From Psychroserpens sp. (GTDB lineage Bacteria; Bacteroidota; Bacteroidia; Flavobacteriales; Flavobacteriaceae): a stretch of DNA of 64,000 nucleotides. This document shows, piece by piece, positions 51,313 through 60,179 of this stretch. The DNA lies in the NCBI GenBank assembly GCA_017643165.1, contig JAEPNY010000002.1, forward strand, positions 288,402 through 352,401, written 5' to 3'. The position numbers and the translations under genes were made by a program. Positions within the stretch are counted from its first letter, which is position 1, and each line of letters begins with the position of its first letter. The notes under the pieces were generated by a model. It saw nothing but the letters and a program-made list of their open reading frames with translations. It ran no database searches and was not told the DNA's origin.

Positions 51313-51669
51313 ATGGAAACAAAAGCAACAGTAATGAGACAGGATAATCAACTTTTAGTGTTGACGCATTTGAGTCAGTTGCTAACCTTTATTACAGGAT
51401 TTGGCGGACTCATTGTACCATTAGTTATTTGGGCGACACAGAAAGAGAAAATCTATCAAATGGATGAGCACGGAAAGAATATTGTAAACTTTCAATTAAG
51501 TATTTTAATTTATAGTTTGATTTGTATTCCACTAGTATTCATTCTTATTGGCATAGCTGGATTATTCTTATTAGCCTTTATATCATTTATTTTTCCAATC
51601 ATTAATGCAATTAAAGCGAGTCAAGGAGAAATACCAAGATACCCTTTATCTCTTAATTTTATTAGTTAG
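51313..51669 (+). CDS. DUF4870-type small membrane protein
   Basis: About 118 residues from the ATG at 51313; a TTG at 51298 would add five. Features of DUF4870 proteins: QLLVLTHLSQLLTFITGFGG, then LVIWATQKEKIYQMDEHGKN, then two more hydrophobic helices ending FIFPIINAIKASQGE. It has about three membrane segments. No function is established for the family. A hairpin terminator follows, so it is probably a single-gene unit. Confidence 0.82.
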   Translation: METKATVMRQDNQLLVLTHLSQLLTFITGFGGLIVPLVIWATQKEKIYQMDEHGKNIVNFQLSILIYSLICIPLVFILIGIAGLFLLAFISFIFPIINAIKASQGEIPRYPLSLNFIS

Positions 51670-51690
51670 TTATTATTTTTGTCAGAGGTA

Positions 51691-51727
51691 AACAAAAACG
51701 CTCACATTAACGTGGGCGTTTTTTTGT
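51691..51727 (+). terminator. Terminator after the DUF4870 gene
   Basis: Stem ACGCTCAC / GTGGGCGT (one G-U pair) flanked by complementary A-rich and T-rich tracts, ending in a T-run. Confidence 0.82.
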
Positions 51728-51788
51728 TATAATTTTTATTAAAGTGTTGTGTAAACGAGTTTTGTGTTTTATTTTTAAAACAAAAACT

Positions 51789-52505
51789 ATGTTTTCATCA
51801 ACTGATATTGAAAAAGAGCTTCGGGCCCTTAAAGGCCGCACGTCTTCTCAAAAAGATTTTGTAGATGCACTTTTAGCTGATATTGCTCAAAATGCAAGTA
51901 GAGAAGAAGAAATCAAAAACACCTTAAGTGAATCTAATGGTGGATCAACCAATGACTTTAACATTGATCTGCTAGAATCTGATCGTATCTATCACATCGA
52001 TATGATCAAGAGTATTTGTATTGATTTTAGACTGCGTTTTTTGGATTCTAAGTATTTTAAGAATGAGTTTCCAGAAGAGGCTCTTGATAAAATTAAAGAT
52101 CTAGAAAATGCGCATCATACGAAATTAGAAGGGTTTAAAGTAATGGCGCCTTCAAAGTTATTTCGTTTAGAAAATCCAGATGATCCATTACTATTCGCCC
52201 CAATCGGAAATGGATATTATTATTTAATACATAAATGGGGAAATGATTTACATCCACTACGAAAATGGCTAGTGAAACCGGTTAAGAATCTTGATAATTT
52301 AATGATCACGGCCTTAATTGTAAGCTTTGTTATCTCTTATGTATTTAATAGTTTCTTGACCTTGCAGGATGACAACTTTATTAGTAATTTCTTTTTGATT
52401 TTCTTATTTAATTTCAAATGTATAATTGCGGTTATTATGTTTTATGCAATACCAAGAGGGAAGAGTGTTAACGACGTTATTTGGGATAGCAAGTATTCTA
52501 GATAA
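51789..52505 (+). CDS. Conserved-type hypothetical protein with two C-terminal membrane helices
   Basis: About 238 residues from ATG 51789 (MFSSTDIEKELRALKGRTSS); the frame is open to 51744 but the upstream residues do not look like a signal. A polar, partly helical N-terminal region of about 165 residues is followed by two membrane segments (LMITALIVSFVISYVFNSFL and NFFLIFLFNFKCIIAVIMFY). I do not recognise a domain. Terminators on both sides mark it as a single-gene unit. The motif PLLFAPIGNGYYYLIHKWGN before the helices is a useful handle for a profile search. Confidence 0.75.
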   Translation: MFSSTDIEKELRALKGRTSSQKDFVDALLADIAQNASREEEIKNTLSESNGGSTNDFNIDLLESDRIYHIDMIKSICIDFRLRFLDSKYFKNEFPEEALDKIKDLENAHHTKLEGFKVMAPSKLFRLENPDDPLLFAPIGNGYYYLIHKWGNDLHPLRKWLVKPVKNLDNLMITALIVSFVISYVFNSFLTLQDDNFISNFFLIFLFNFKCIIAVIMFYAIPRGKSVNDVIWDSKYSR

Positions 52506-52520
52506 TTAACGAAATAGGTC

Positions 52521-52565
52521 ACAAAAAAACCACAATACTGATTGTTCAATATTGTGGTTTTTTGT
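52521..52565. terminator. Bidirectional terminator between the hypothetical gene and dnaN
   Basis: Stem CCACAATA / TATTGTGG extended by an A-tract on the left and a T-tract on the right, so it reads as a terminator on both strands for the two converging genes. Confidence 0.88.
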
Positions 52566-52580
52566 TATAAATATCTATTT

Positions 52581-53699
52581 CTAAGAGTTCAGCATCACAG
52601 GCATAACAAGCATTGTTACTTGTTCACCTTCGTCTAAACCATCTATCGGTGTTAAAATTCCAGCTCTGTTCGGAAGACTCATTTCTAACATCACCTCGTC
52701 AGAATTCAGGTTATTCAACATTTCTGTCAAGAATCGTGAGTTAAATCCGATTTGCATGTCATCGCCTTGATAATCGCAACTTAAACGTTCTTCGGCTTTA
52801 TTCGAGTAATCTATATCTTCAGCTGAAATGTTTAATTCAGCCCCAGCGATTTTTAATCGAATTTGGTGCGTTGTCTTGTTAGAAAAGATACTAACACGAC
52901 GCACAGAATTTGAAAACTGTGTGCGATCAATAGTTAATTTATTAGGATTCTCCTTCGGAATAACAGCCTCGTAGTTAGGATATTTCCCATCGATCAAACG
53001 ACAAACTAAAACAGAATTCTCGAATGTGAACTTCGCATTAGAATCATTGTATTCAATCGTTACAGCATCGTCCATTGTTGCTAGAATTCCCTTCAATAAA
53101 TTCAATGGCTTTTTCGGCATAATGAACTCAGCAACTTGATCTGCTTTAACATCATTACGTGTGTATTTTACCAATTTATGGGCGTCTGTAGCAACAAAGG
53201 TTAGTCCTTCAGTAGAAAACTGAAAGAAAACGCCACTCATTACCGGACGTAAATCATCATTACCGGCCGCGAATATTGTTTTGCTTATTGCAGTTGCTAG
53301 TATGTCTCCAGCAATTGTGGTAGTACTAGGATCGTCTAATTCAACGGCTTTAGGGAATTCGTTACCATCAGCATAGGCTAACGCGTATTTACCGTGATTA
53401 GAACTAATTTCTACCGTGTTATTGTCCTCAACAACAAAGGTTAAGGGTTGTTCTGGAAATGTCTTTAAAGTATCTAATAATAGGCGAGCAGGAAGCGCTA
53501 TGCTTCCGTCATTATCACTTTCTACATCTAACGTTGATGACATCGTTGTCTCTAAATCACTTGCAGAAACCGTTAATTTCGACGCTTTTAATTCAAATAA
53601 GAAATTATCGAGAATTGGAAGCGTATTAGAATTATTAATGACTCCTCCAAGAACTTGTAATTGTTTAAGTAAATAGGTGCTGGATACTATAAATTTCAT
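52581..53699 (-). CDS. dnaN: DNA polymerase III beta subunit (sliding clamp)
   Basis: The 372-residue processivity clamp of the replicative polymerase. Typical three-domain beta-clamp sequence: MKFIVSSTYLLKQLQVLGGV start, FVATDAHKLVKYTRNDV in domain 2, and the C-terminal end DEGEQVTMLVMPVMLNS, with the peptide-binding-pocket residues near the end. It has its own promoter with an exact TATATTTG element. It is transcribed in the same direction as the gld genes upstream but is separated by 141 bp. Confidence 0.97.
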   Translation of the reverse strand: MKFIVSSTYLLKQLQVLGGVINNSNTLPILDNFLFELKASKLTVSASDLETTMSSTLDVESDNDGSIALPARLLLDTLKTFPEQPLTFVVEDNNTVEISSNHGKYALAYADGNEFPKAVELDDPSTTTIAGDILATAISKTIFAAGNDDLRPVMSGVFFQFSTEGLTFVATDAHKLVKYTRNDVKADQVAEFIMPKKPLNLLKGILATMDDAVTIEYNDSNAKFTFENSVLVCRLIDGKYPNYEAVIPKENPNKLTIDRTQFSNSVRRVSIFSNKTTHQIRLKIAGAELNISAEDIDYSNKAEERLSCDYQGDDMQIGFNSRFLTEMLNNLNSDEVMLEMSLPNRAGILTPIDGLDEGEQVTMLVMPVMLNS

Positions 53700-53751
53700 T
53701 TCTTTTTAATTGATTGTATTTACTGTAAAGTACATGCCTTAACATGCAGTA

Positions 53752-53759
53752 CAAATATA
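53752..53759 (-). promoter_or_regulatory. -7 element TATATTTG of dnaN
   Basis: Exact TAnnTTTG on the minus strand, 52 bp upstream of the dnaN start. Between it and the start lies an imperfect inverted repeat (AGTACTGCATG and CATGTACT, 53729-53752). Confidence 0.55.
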
Positions 53760-53840
53760 TCTTAAAGCTACTGTTTTATGAAACAAACTTATTAACATTT
53801 CAATTGTCTCTTAATTTATGGAGAGAAGCAGATATTTCGA

Positions 53841-55517
53841 CTAATTCGCGTATTTGCGTTTTCGAAGATAACTGAAAAGCAATCCAAAAATACCAAGGAT
53901 TACAAGGGGTAAAACAATATTAATGATTTGCCACTTTGACTTTTCTTCTTTAACCTTTTCAAGATCAAGGAAAGCTAGCTTAACCTCTTTAGTCCTAATG
54001 TTTATAAGTCCGTCGTCATTTAGTAAATAATTTATCGCGTTTTCGAGAAACTCTTTATTCCCAAATTTACGTTTTGATAAGAATTCAAATCCAAGTTCTT
54101 GAGGCTGATTCTTAATAACCTCGTTTTTAATCACGTCGCCATCAGCTATAACGATCATTTTGGTTGGTGAGCTTATTGTCTTATCGGAATTAAGTTTTGT
54201 AGGTTTTATACGTTTATCATAAACCGAAGTGAACGTGCCTTCCAATAGTACAGCTAGTGTTTGATTAGGATCTTTATAAGTCTGAGCGTCAGTTTCTTTG
54301 GTTACCACATCTAAACTAATTTCTCGAGGAGTTCCTTCCAGTTTAGTTAATGGAGAACTTCGTAATAATATCGTTTTATCAACCGTATTTTTAAGGGTAT
54401 CGATTTGACTTGCAAAATCAAATTTGACAGGATCTAAATTAGTGGTAATAGGGTGATTTGGATTGCTTGCCGCCAATGGAGAATATTGCCATTGTAAGGG
54501 TTGAAATTGCGAATTACTGCCTTCACCAATGGCGAGTGTAATTGGTGCAGAATACATGTCATTAACAATGACTGGATTAATTCGAACGCCATACTTAAAA
54601 AAGAAATCGTTTAAATTGAGATCTTTGATAACAGCAATAGCCTTTCCGCTATCGTTCATAAGACTATCGCGATCCATAATGACACTTTCTGTTAACCACA
54701 AGCTCTTACCGCCATTCATTGTATATTGGTCTAGCACATACTTCTCCTGTTCTGAGAATGCTTCGCTAGGTTTGGCTGAAATGATCAGGTCATAATCATT
54801 AAGCTCATCTAAAGTCTTCTGGGCATTATTCGAAACGCTATCTAAAGTAAAAGGTGCTAGAAAATAATGTTCGCCAAGTTTTCTAAGTAGATCTGCGAGA
54901 TAAATATCTTTAAGTTGGCCATTTCCTTTAAGGACAGCTATTTTCTTTTGCTTAGGTGTTACGAGTTTTTTGAAAGCTTCAGCAAAAGCATATTCTAAAT
55001 TTTGGATGGAACTATTAACGAGTTCTTGGTCTGTTGCTCCAATTTTATTCTTTATGAGTGGAATAATTACGGTTTGTTCATTATAACTGGCTAAAGCCCA
55101 TGGAATGATGACTTCTTGTGTTGTTTTTCCACTTTCTTTTAGACTAATCTGAAAAGGGCGGAGGCCACGCTGATTTAGCTGTTGTAGATTTTGACGCCTT
55201 GTATCTTCATCTGCTAACGGATTAATAAACCCAAAATTTACATTGCTATTGTAGATTTTAAATTCTTCCAATAATTGTCTAGTTTCATCGCGTAAACGCC
55301 TAAATTCTGATGGGAATTCACCTTCTAAGAACACATCAATTATAAGAGGAGAGTGAACATCATCAATAGTTTGAAGTGCCGCATCCGACAACGTGAAACG
55401 CTTGTCGGCAGTTAAATCAAAACGCTGGTATATATAACTACCTATATAATTAATTGCAATTATGGTAACTAATGTCAGTGCTACTTTAAGGCCATATGAT
55501 TTAGTCTTGGACTTCAA
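53841..55517 (-). CDS. gldG: Gliding motility ABC-transporter component GldG
   Basis: A 558-residue protein with an N-terminal membrane anchor (VALTLVTIIAINYIGSYIY), a large periplasmic GldG/ABC-type-uncharacterised domain (FDLTADKRFTLSDAALQTI, TQEVIIPWALASYNEQTVII, YDLIISAKPSEAFSEQEKYV) and a C-terminal helix (IINIVLPLVILGIFGLLFSYL) followed by a basic tail. With GldF and GldA it forms an ABC transporter that helps gliding in some Bacteroidota. Its start overlaps the unknown gene 55501-55995 by 17 bp. gldA is not in the window. Confidence 0.93.
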   Translation of the reverse strand: MKSKTKSYGLKVALTLVTIIAINYIGSYIYQRFDLTADKRFTLSDAALQTIDDVHSPLIIDVFLEGEFPSEFRRLRDETRQLLEEFKIYNSNVNFGFINPLADEDTRRQNLQQLNQRGLRPFQISLKESGKTTQEVIIPWALASYNEQTVIIPLIKNKIGATDQELVNSSIQNLEYAFAEAFKKLVTPKQKKIAVLKGNGQLKDIYLADLLRKLGEHYFLAPFTLDSVSNNAQKTLDELNDYDLIISAKPSEAFSEQEKYVLDQYTMNGGKSLWLTESVIMDRDSLMNDSGKAIAVIKDLNLNDFFFKYGVRINPVIVNDMYSAPITLAIGEGSNSQFQPLQWQYSPLAASNPNHPITTNLDPVKFDFASQIDTLKNTVDKTILLRSSPLTKLEGTPREISLDVVTKETDAQTYKDPNQTLAVLLEGTFTSVYDKRIKPTKLNSDKTISSPTKMIVIADGDVIKNEVIKNQPQELGFEFLSKRKFGNKEFLENAINYLLNDDGLINIRTKEVKLAFLDLEKVKEEKSKWQIINIVLPLVILGIFGLLFSYLRKRKYAN

Positions 55518-55995
55518 ACTCTATTTGTTCTTTATATGGAATAATTTCCGTTAGTTTTTCGTTTTGGAATACTAATTCTAAACATTCTTTTTCTTCATTA
55601 AAAGCACCTGGTTCAATGCCTAATCCATAGTTCCAGCGATTTGCATCATGTGATTTTAATGTATCGTCCCAGGTTAGCCATTCCGCCTCACCAAGTAAGC
55701 CTTCCACATCTTGTTTGGTCTTTCCAATAAGTAGATCTGATGCGATCATGTGGTCAGATAACTCATAGCGTAAAGCTGGTTTCTCCAACCAATGTTCAGA
55801 AGAGAAATACTTTTGATGATGATAATTACTGAATATATTGACCATCGGATAGAACACATAAAAATAGATAACAGGTGTTAACGCAAGACTTACTAAAAGT
55901 GTCAACCACTTTCGCCTATCTATGGTTCTCACAAAAAGATATGTGAGTATAAAAACAATACTCATAAATAGTACTAATGGAATAGTGATAATCAT
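55501..55995 (-). CDS. Unknown membrane protein with BamE/SmpA-like segment, inserted between gldF and gldG
   Basis: A 164-residue protein with two N-terminal membrane segments (TIPLVLFMSIVFILTYLFV and WLTLLVSLALTPVIYFYVF). The soluble part contains LLIGKTKQDVEGLLGEAEWL and ECLELVFQNEKLTEI, which resembles the GxxxxxVxxxLGxP pattern of BamE/SmpA-type domains. Its ATG overlaps the gldF stop (4 bp) and its stop lies inside gldG (17-bp overlap), so all three are translationally coupled. In the gldFG pairs I know the two genes are adjacent. A role as accessory part of the Gld transporter is possible but unproven. Confidence 0.8.
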   Translation of the reverse strand: MIITIPLVLFMSIVFILTYLFVRTIDRRKWLTLLVSLALTPVIYFYVFYPMVNIFSNYHHQKYFSSEHWLEKPALRYELSDHMIASDLLIGKTKQDVEGLLGEAEWLTWDDTLKSHDANRWNYGLGIEPGAFNEEKECLELVFQNEKLTEIIPYKEQIEFEVQD

Positions 55996-56720
55996 GAATT
56001 TGCTTTATTGAGATTGAACTTAGTTAAAAGTATAAACGCTGCAGTCAGACTTAAGAAATAGAGCATATCTCTTGTGTCAAGTACACCGCGACTCATACTT
56101 TTAAAATGTGCTTCCATTCCCAGTTTTTCGATATATAAGGTATCGCCAAACACATTGTAGTTTGATAATCCTTCAAACCCGAAATAAAAAAAGAAACAGA
56201 TAAACACGGCTAGAATAAATGCGACGATCTGATTATCGGTAAGGCTAGATGCAAATACACCAATAGCAGTATAGGTGCTTACTAAAAATAATAATCCGAT
56301 ATATGAGCCCATGAGACTACCTGTATCAAGATTTCCTTGCGGATTCCCCAATGTCCATAATGAAAACACGTACAGTAAGGTCGGTATTAAGGCTATGATG
56401 ATAAGCACTAGTGCACCAAAATATTTACCAAGAGCGATATTAAGGTGGCTAATTGGTTTGGTCAACAAAAGCTCCAGCGTGCCTTGTTTTTTTTCATCCG
56501 CGAAACTACGCATCGTTACAGCTGGAATTAAAAAGATTAAAATCCATGGCGACAACAAGAAAAAAGCCGATAAATCTGCAAATCCATTATCCAAAATATT
56601 GAATTCACCTTTAAAGATCCATAAAAAGAGTCCGCTCAATAATAAAAATGCCGCAATCACCAAATAGCCAATAGGAGAGGTGAAAAATGTATTGATTTCT
56701 TTCTTAAGTATGGCGAGCAT
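55992..56720 (-). CDS. gldF: Gliding motility ABC-transporter permease GldF
   Basis: A 242-residue inner-membrane permease with about six helices. Family features are the N-terminus ILKKEINTFFTSPIGYLVIA, the loop MRSFADEKKQGTLELLLTKP and the C-terminus SRGVLDTRDMLYFLSLTAAF. It pairs with GldG downstream through an intervening small gene. The tail is short and ends LTKFNLNKANS. Confidence 0.93.
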   Translation of the reverse strand: MLAILKKEINTFFTSPIGYLVIAAFLLLSGLFLWIFKGEFNILDNGFADLSAFFLLSPWILIFLIPAVTMRSFADEKKQGTLELLLTKPISHLNIALGKYFGALVLIIIALIPTLLYVFSLWTLGNPQGNLDTGSLMGSYIGLLFLVSTYTAIGVFASSLTDNQIVAFILAVFICFFFYFGFEGLSNYNVFGDTLYIEKLGMEAHFKSMSRGVLDTRDMLYFLSLTAAFILLTKFNLNKANS

Positions 56721-56790
56721 GTAGTTAATTTAGTACGTAAAATTAGACATTAATTTAAACTTCTTCGAGCATTATCATAGATATTCATTG

Positions 56791-57087
56791 TTACTCCAAT
56801 GTTGCAACTTTGTCGACGCTCCATGCCTCAGGTTTCGCATTGAACAATGGTTTGGTTTTAGACCATACACTTTTGAATAACTCAGAGTGACGATAATTCT
56901 CAAGATCAGATTCTGTTTGCCAATAACTATACGTGAAAAATACATTAGTATTGTGTTTGTCACGATACAATTCTAGGAATTCACAACCAGGAAAGGCTCT
57001 GATCTTTGTTTTATTAAGATTAAAATTTTCTAAGAACTGATCGATATGATCGGGTTCAAAGCTCATTTTTACGATTCTAACGAACAT
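56791..57087 (-). CDS. Antibiotic biosynthesis monooxygenase (ABM) domain protein
   Basis: A 98-residue ferredoxin-like-fold domain: FVRIVKMSFEPDHIDQFLEN, FPGCEFLELYRDKHNTNVFF, YSYWQTESDLENYRHSELFK. Single-domain ABM proteins include small oxygenases, haem-degrading enzymes and proteins of unknown role. The start is 3 bp after the stop of the upstream gene, so the two are co-transcribed. The substrate is unknown. Confidence 0.88.
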   Translation of the reverse strand: MFVRIVKMSFEPDHIDQFLENFNLNKTKIRAFPGCEFLELYRDKHNTNVFFTYSYWQTESDLENYRHSELFKSVWSKTKPLFNAKPEAWSVDKVATLE

Positions 57088-57090
57088 AAA

Positions 57091-57927
57091 TTAGGTTTTT
57101 GAGAAGTTCACAGTTACCGTATCCATCACTTTTAATCCCATAAGCGATGAAGCACTACCAACAGTGGCATTATCACTTTTGTAGACAGCAATCTCAAGAT
57201 AACCAGAGGAATTAAAGACTACTAAACCCTTGCCGGCATCATAACGCTTATCTTCAGGAACATCAAAATTGATCGCGTCACTGTACTTATCATAAATCTT
57301 CTTGAACTTATAACTGCGCGCTGAGATTTCATAGGAACGCGTCTTCTGGACACCCTCGAAAAACTTCCGCTTAATATTAGTTATCACATTTCCGTAATTA
57401 TCAATATAGATGACGCTTCCTATGATTTGATTCTTCTCGTCATTGACAAACGGATTTAAATTCTTTATCGGTTTAATGGTTTCAATATGCTTACCAATCA
57501 CCTCCAAAGTTCCACCACGTGCAATGTGACAAGCCACATTCACGAACACATCTAACACAGGGAAACTCGTAGCAACGCGATCATGAATATTTATTTCTAC
57601 AATCTTTTGTGGTGCAATCTCTGTACAGATCATGCTCATAATGCCATTGTTTGCACAAATGAAGTAATGATCATCGAGTTTAACGGCAATATGTTTGTTT
57701 TCTGGATTGAGTTCTGAATCAATCCCAATCACATGAATAGTGCCTTTAGGGAAACTACTATAAGCATTCTGAATAATGTATGCCGCTTCAGGTACGTTAA
57801 ATGGCGCGACCGAATGGGAGATATCAACAATTCTAACATCTGGAAGTTCGCTGTAAATAGCCCCTTTTATGGCTCCAGCAAAATGATCTTTTTCACCAAA
57901 ATCTGTTGTTAGCGTGATGATTGCCAT
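57091..57927 (-). CDS. SAM hydroxide adenosyltransferase (DUF62 family)
   Basis: A 278-residue member of the S-adenosylmethionine-dependent chlorinase/fluorinase family (DUF62): TLTTDFGEKDHFAGAIKGAI, RIVDISHSVAPFNVPEAAYI, YFICANNGIMSMI and IYIDNYGNVITNI. Most bacterial members hydrolyse SAM to adenosine and methionine instead of halogenating. No halogen-site insertion was recognised. It is transcribed divergently from phoH, with mirrored promoter boxes in the 211-bp gap. Confidence 0.9.
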   Translation of the reverse strand: MAIITLTTDFGEKDHFAGAIKGAIYSELPDVRIVDISHSVAPFNVPEAAYIIQNAYSSFPKGTIHVIGIDSELNPENKHIAVKLDDHYFICANNGIMSMICTEIAPQKIVEINIHDRVATSFPVLDVFVNVACHIARGGTLEVIGKHIETIKPIKNLNPFVNDEKNQIIGSVIYIDNYGNVITNIKRKFFEGVQKTRSYEISARSYKFKKIYDKYSDAINFDVPEDKRYDAGKGLVVFNSSGYLEIAVYKSDNATVGSASSLMGLKVMDTVTVNFSKT

Positions 57928-57975
57928 AAATGACCTTTGAAAAAATTAACCTAAACTTACCCTAATTTTATTTGT

Positions 57976-58088
57976 GTTATAAAACTGTTAAAAACTAATC
58001 ATTTTTTAACCTTAACGAAACCTTATGAATAAAATACTTTAATTATTTTTGATTATGATGTAGGTTAAAAACATAGCGGTTTTATAAC
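57976..58088. promoter_or_regulatory. Mirrored GTTATAAAAC / GTTTTATAAC boxes in the divergent promoter
   Basis: A perfect 10-bp inverted repeat (57976-57985 and 58079-58088) separated by 93 bp. Each copy lies about 50 bp from the start codon it faces (49 bp for the DUF62 gene, 51 bp for phoH). Flanking TTTGTG-type sequence is also mirrored with a 3-base difference. This suggests a shared promoter or regulator element. The rest of the gap is AT-rich with no further clear signal. Confidence 0.4.
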
Positions 58089-58138
58089 ATCACAAATCTA
58101 ATAAAACAAAAACGATTAATTTATAATTCACAGCGCTT

Positions 58139-59092
58139 TTGAATGAACTTATTTTAGAACTGGAAGAAATAACTCCAAAAGAATTTTTTGGAGCTCAAAA
58201 TGCAAATATCAAAACTCTTAAAGAATACTTTCCAAAACTAAAAATTGTAGCAAGAGGTAATAAGATAAAAGCTTATGGCGATGAAGATCTCTTAGAAGAA
58301 TTTGACCGTCGTATGGAAATGCTCATGGTGCATTTCGGAAAATACAATAAGATTGATGAGAATGTTATAGAACGTGTCCTTACAAGTCGAAGTAGCGATG
58401 ATTACGCGACATCGGCGAGTAGCGGTGAAGCTATCGTTCATGGCGTGAATGGAAAGATCATAAAAGCCCAAACGGTTAATCAGCGAAAGCTGGTTGAAAG
58501 CATGCGTAAAAACGATATGGTTTTTGCTATTGGTCCAGCAGGAACAGGAAAAACCTATACAGGCGTTGCTTTGGCTGTACGCGCTTTAAAGAATAAAGAA
58601 GTAAAACGTATTATACTCACGCGTCCAGCAGTTGAAGCAGGAGAGAACTTAGGATTCTTACCTGGTGATCTAAAAGAAAAATTAGATCCTTATATGCAAC
58701 CATTATACGATGCATTGCGTGATATGATTCCTGCTGAGAAATTGGCAAATTTCATTGAGAATGGAACTGTACAAATTGCGCCTTTAGCGTTTATGCGTGG
58801 TCGAACATTAGATAATGCGTTCGTGATTCTCGATGAAGGTCAAAATACAACACATGCACAGATGAAAATGTTCTTAACGCGTATGGGAAAAAATGCTAAG
58901 TTTCTTCTTACAGGTGATCCTGGTCAAGTGGATTTGCCGAGACGAACCATTTCGGGATTGAAAGAAGCATTACTCGTTTTAAAGAATGTTGACGGCATTG
59001 GTATGATTTATCTTGATGATAAAGACGTTATCCGTCACAAACTTGTGAAGAAAGTTATCGACGCATATAAGAGTATTGAAAATAGAGATTAA
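58139..59092 (+). CDS. phoH: PhoH family ATPase / ribonuclease-like protein
   Basis: A 317-residue PhoH protein. An N-terminal KH-like region (FFGAQNANIKTLKEYFPKLK) is followed by the P-loop domain: Walker A IGPAGTGKT (Lys138), LTRPAVEAGENLGFLPGDL, Walker B FVILDEGQNTTHAQM and FLLTGDPGQVDLP. PhoH proteins are linked to RNA metabolism and phosphate stress. The start is TTG at 58139, since the N-terminus NELILELEEITPKEFFG matches the family and no in-frame ATG precedes it. It is divergent to the DUF62 gene. Confidence 0.93.
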   Translation: MNELILELEEITPKEFFGAQNANIKTLKEYFPKLKIVARGNKIKAYGDEDLLEEFDRRMEMLMVHFGKYNKIDENVIERVLTSRSSDDYATSASSGEAIVHGVNGKIIKAQTVNQRKLVESMRKNDMVFAIGPAGTGKTYTGVALAVRALKNKEVKRIILTRPAVEAGENLGFLPGDLKEKLDPYMQPLYDALRDMIPAEKLANFIENGTVQIAPLAFMRGRTLDNAFVILDEGQNTTHAQMKMFLTRMGKNAKFLLTGDPGQVDLPRRTISGLKEALLVLKNVDGIGMIYLDDKDVIRHKLVKKVIDAYKSIENRD

Positions 59093-59112
59093 TTTTTTTA
59101 GTAGCTTTTTCC

Positions 59113-59163
59113 AGCTCTCGGCAGTCGCTATCTCTTTACATTATTGAGCAAAAGAGATGAGCT
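59113..59163. other. Bulged stem-loop between phoH and purC
   Basis: An 8-bp stem ATCTCTTT / AAAGAGAT (59130-59137 and 59151-59158) continues into an outer stem AGCTC / GAGCT (59113-59117 and 59159-59163), with a 12-base bulge on the left side only. No T-run follows. It may be a decayed intergenic repeat element or a structured leader of purC. The other parts of the 130-bp gap hold nothing clear. Confidence 0.4.
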
Positions 59164-59222
59164 CCAACAAATGCCTCCATCTGGGCTAGAAAATAGTATA
59201 CATTCGTATAAAACACATAAAC

Positions 59223-60179
59223 GTGGCAAACCAGAATAATACAATTACAGAATCAAATTTTAATTTCCCAAATCAAAAAAGTGTTTACAAAGGGAAGGTT
59301 AGAGAAGTTTATAATATCAATGATCAAGAATTGGTAATGATCGCAACAGATCGTTTGTCGGCCTTCGACGTTGTCATGCCAAAAGGGATTCCTTATAAAG
59401 GACAGATCCTGAATCAGATTGCCACAAGCATGATGAAAGCAACTGAAGATCTAGTGCCTAACTGGTTAACAGCAACGCCAGATCCTAATGTGGCTGTCGG
59501 ACATCTATGTGAGCCATTTAAAGTGGAGATGGTGATTCGAGGCTATCTTTCTGGTCATGCAGCTCGAGAATATAAAGCAGGAAAACGAATGTTATGTGGC
59601 GTGTCAATGCCAGATGGTATGAAAGAGAATGATAAATTCCCAGAGCCTATTATCACGCCAGCGACCAAAGCAGAGCAAGGTGATCATGACGAAGACATTT
59701 CAAGAGAGGATATTCTAGCGCGTGGTATTGTTTCTGAAGCGGATTATCTTGTTCTTGAGGATTACACTCGCAAACTCTTCCAACGTGGAACAGAGATTGC
59801 AGCGTCTCGCGGACTTATACTCGTTGATACTAAATACGAATTTGGAAAAACTAAAGATGGCAAGATCGTTCTTATCGATGAGATCCACACACCAGATTCC
59901 TCACGCTATTTTTATGCTGATGGTTACCAAGAACGTCAGGATAACAATGAACCGCAAAAGCAGTTATCTAAAGAATTTGTGCGTCAATGGTTGATTTCTA
60001 ATAATTTCCAAGGCCTCGAAGGTCAAACTGTGCCACATATGACTGACGCTTACATTGAAACCGTAAGCGAACGCTATATTGAGCTGTATGAGAATATTAT
60101 GGGTGAACCATTTGAGAAAGCAGACGTTTCAGATATTCAAAACAGAATCGAGAAGAATGTGCTTAATTATTTAAACTAG
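59223..60179 (+). CDS. purC: Phosphoribosylaminoimidazole-succinocarboxamide synthase (SAICAR synthase)
   Basis: Joins aspartate to CAIR in purine synthesis. 318 residues, the longer type found in Bacteroidota and eukaryotes. Motifs: [20 protein letters not shown] near the N-terminus, [48 protein letters not shown] and [19 protein letters not shown]. The start is GTG at 59223. It stands alone, away from other pur genes. Its TAG stop lies within CTAG, overlapping the stop of the converging next gene. Confidence 0.96.
   Translation: MANQNNTITESNFNFPNQKSVYKGKVREVYNINDQELVMIATDRLSAFDVVMPKGIPYKGQILNQIATSMMKATEDLVPNWLTATPDPNVAVGHLCEPFKVEMVIRGYLSGHAAREYKAGKRMLCGVSMPDGMKENDKFPEPIITPATKAEQGDHDEDISREDILARGIVSEADYLVLEDYTRKLFQRGTEIAASRGLILVDTKYEFGKTKDGKIVLIDEIHTPDSSRYFYADGYQERQDNNEPQKQLSKEFVRQWLISNNFQGLEGQTVPHMTDAYIETVSERYIELYENIMGEPFEKADVSDIQNRIEKNVLNYLN

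Noticed and set aside
56775-56963. A 62-codon minus-strand frame overlapping the ABM gene
   Set aside because: The overlapping frame at 56791-57087 encodes a clear ABM domain; this one has no recognisable feature.
57091-57927. A halogenase (chlorinase/fluorinase) for natural product synthesis
   Set aside because: The family is right, but no biosynthetic genes are nearby and no halide-site insertion was seen; a SAM hydroxide adenosyltransferase is the safer call.
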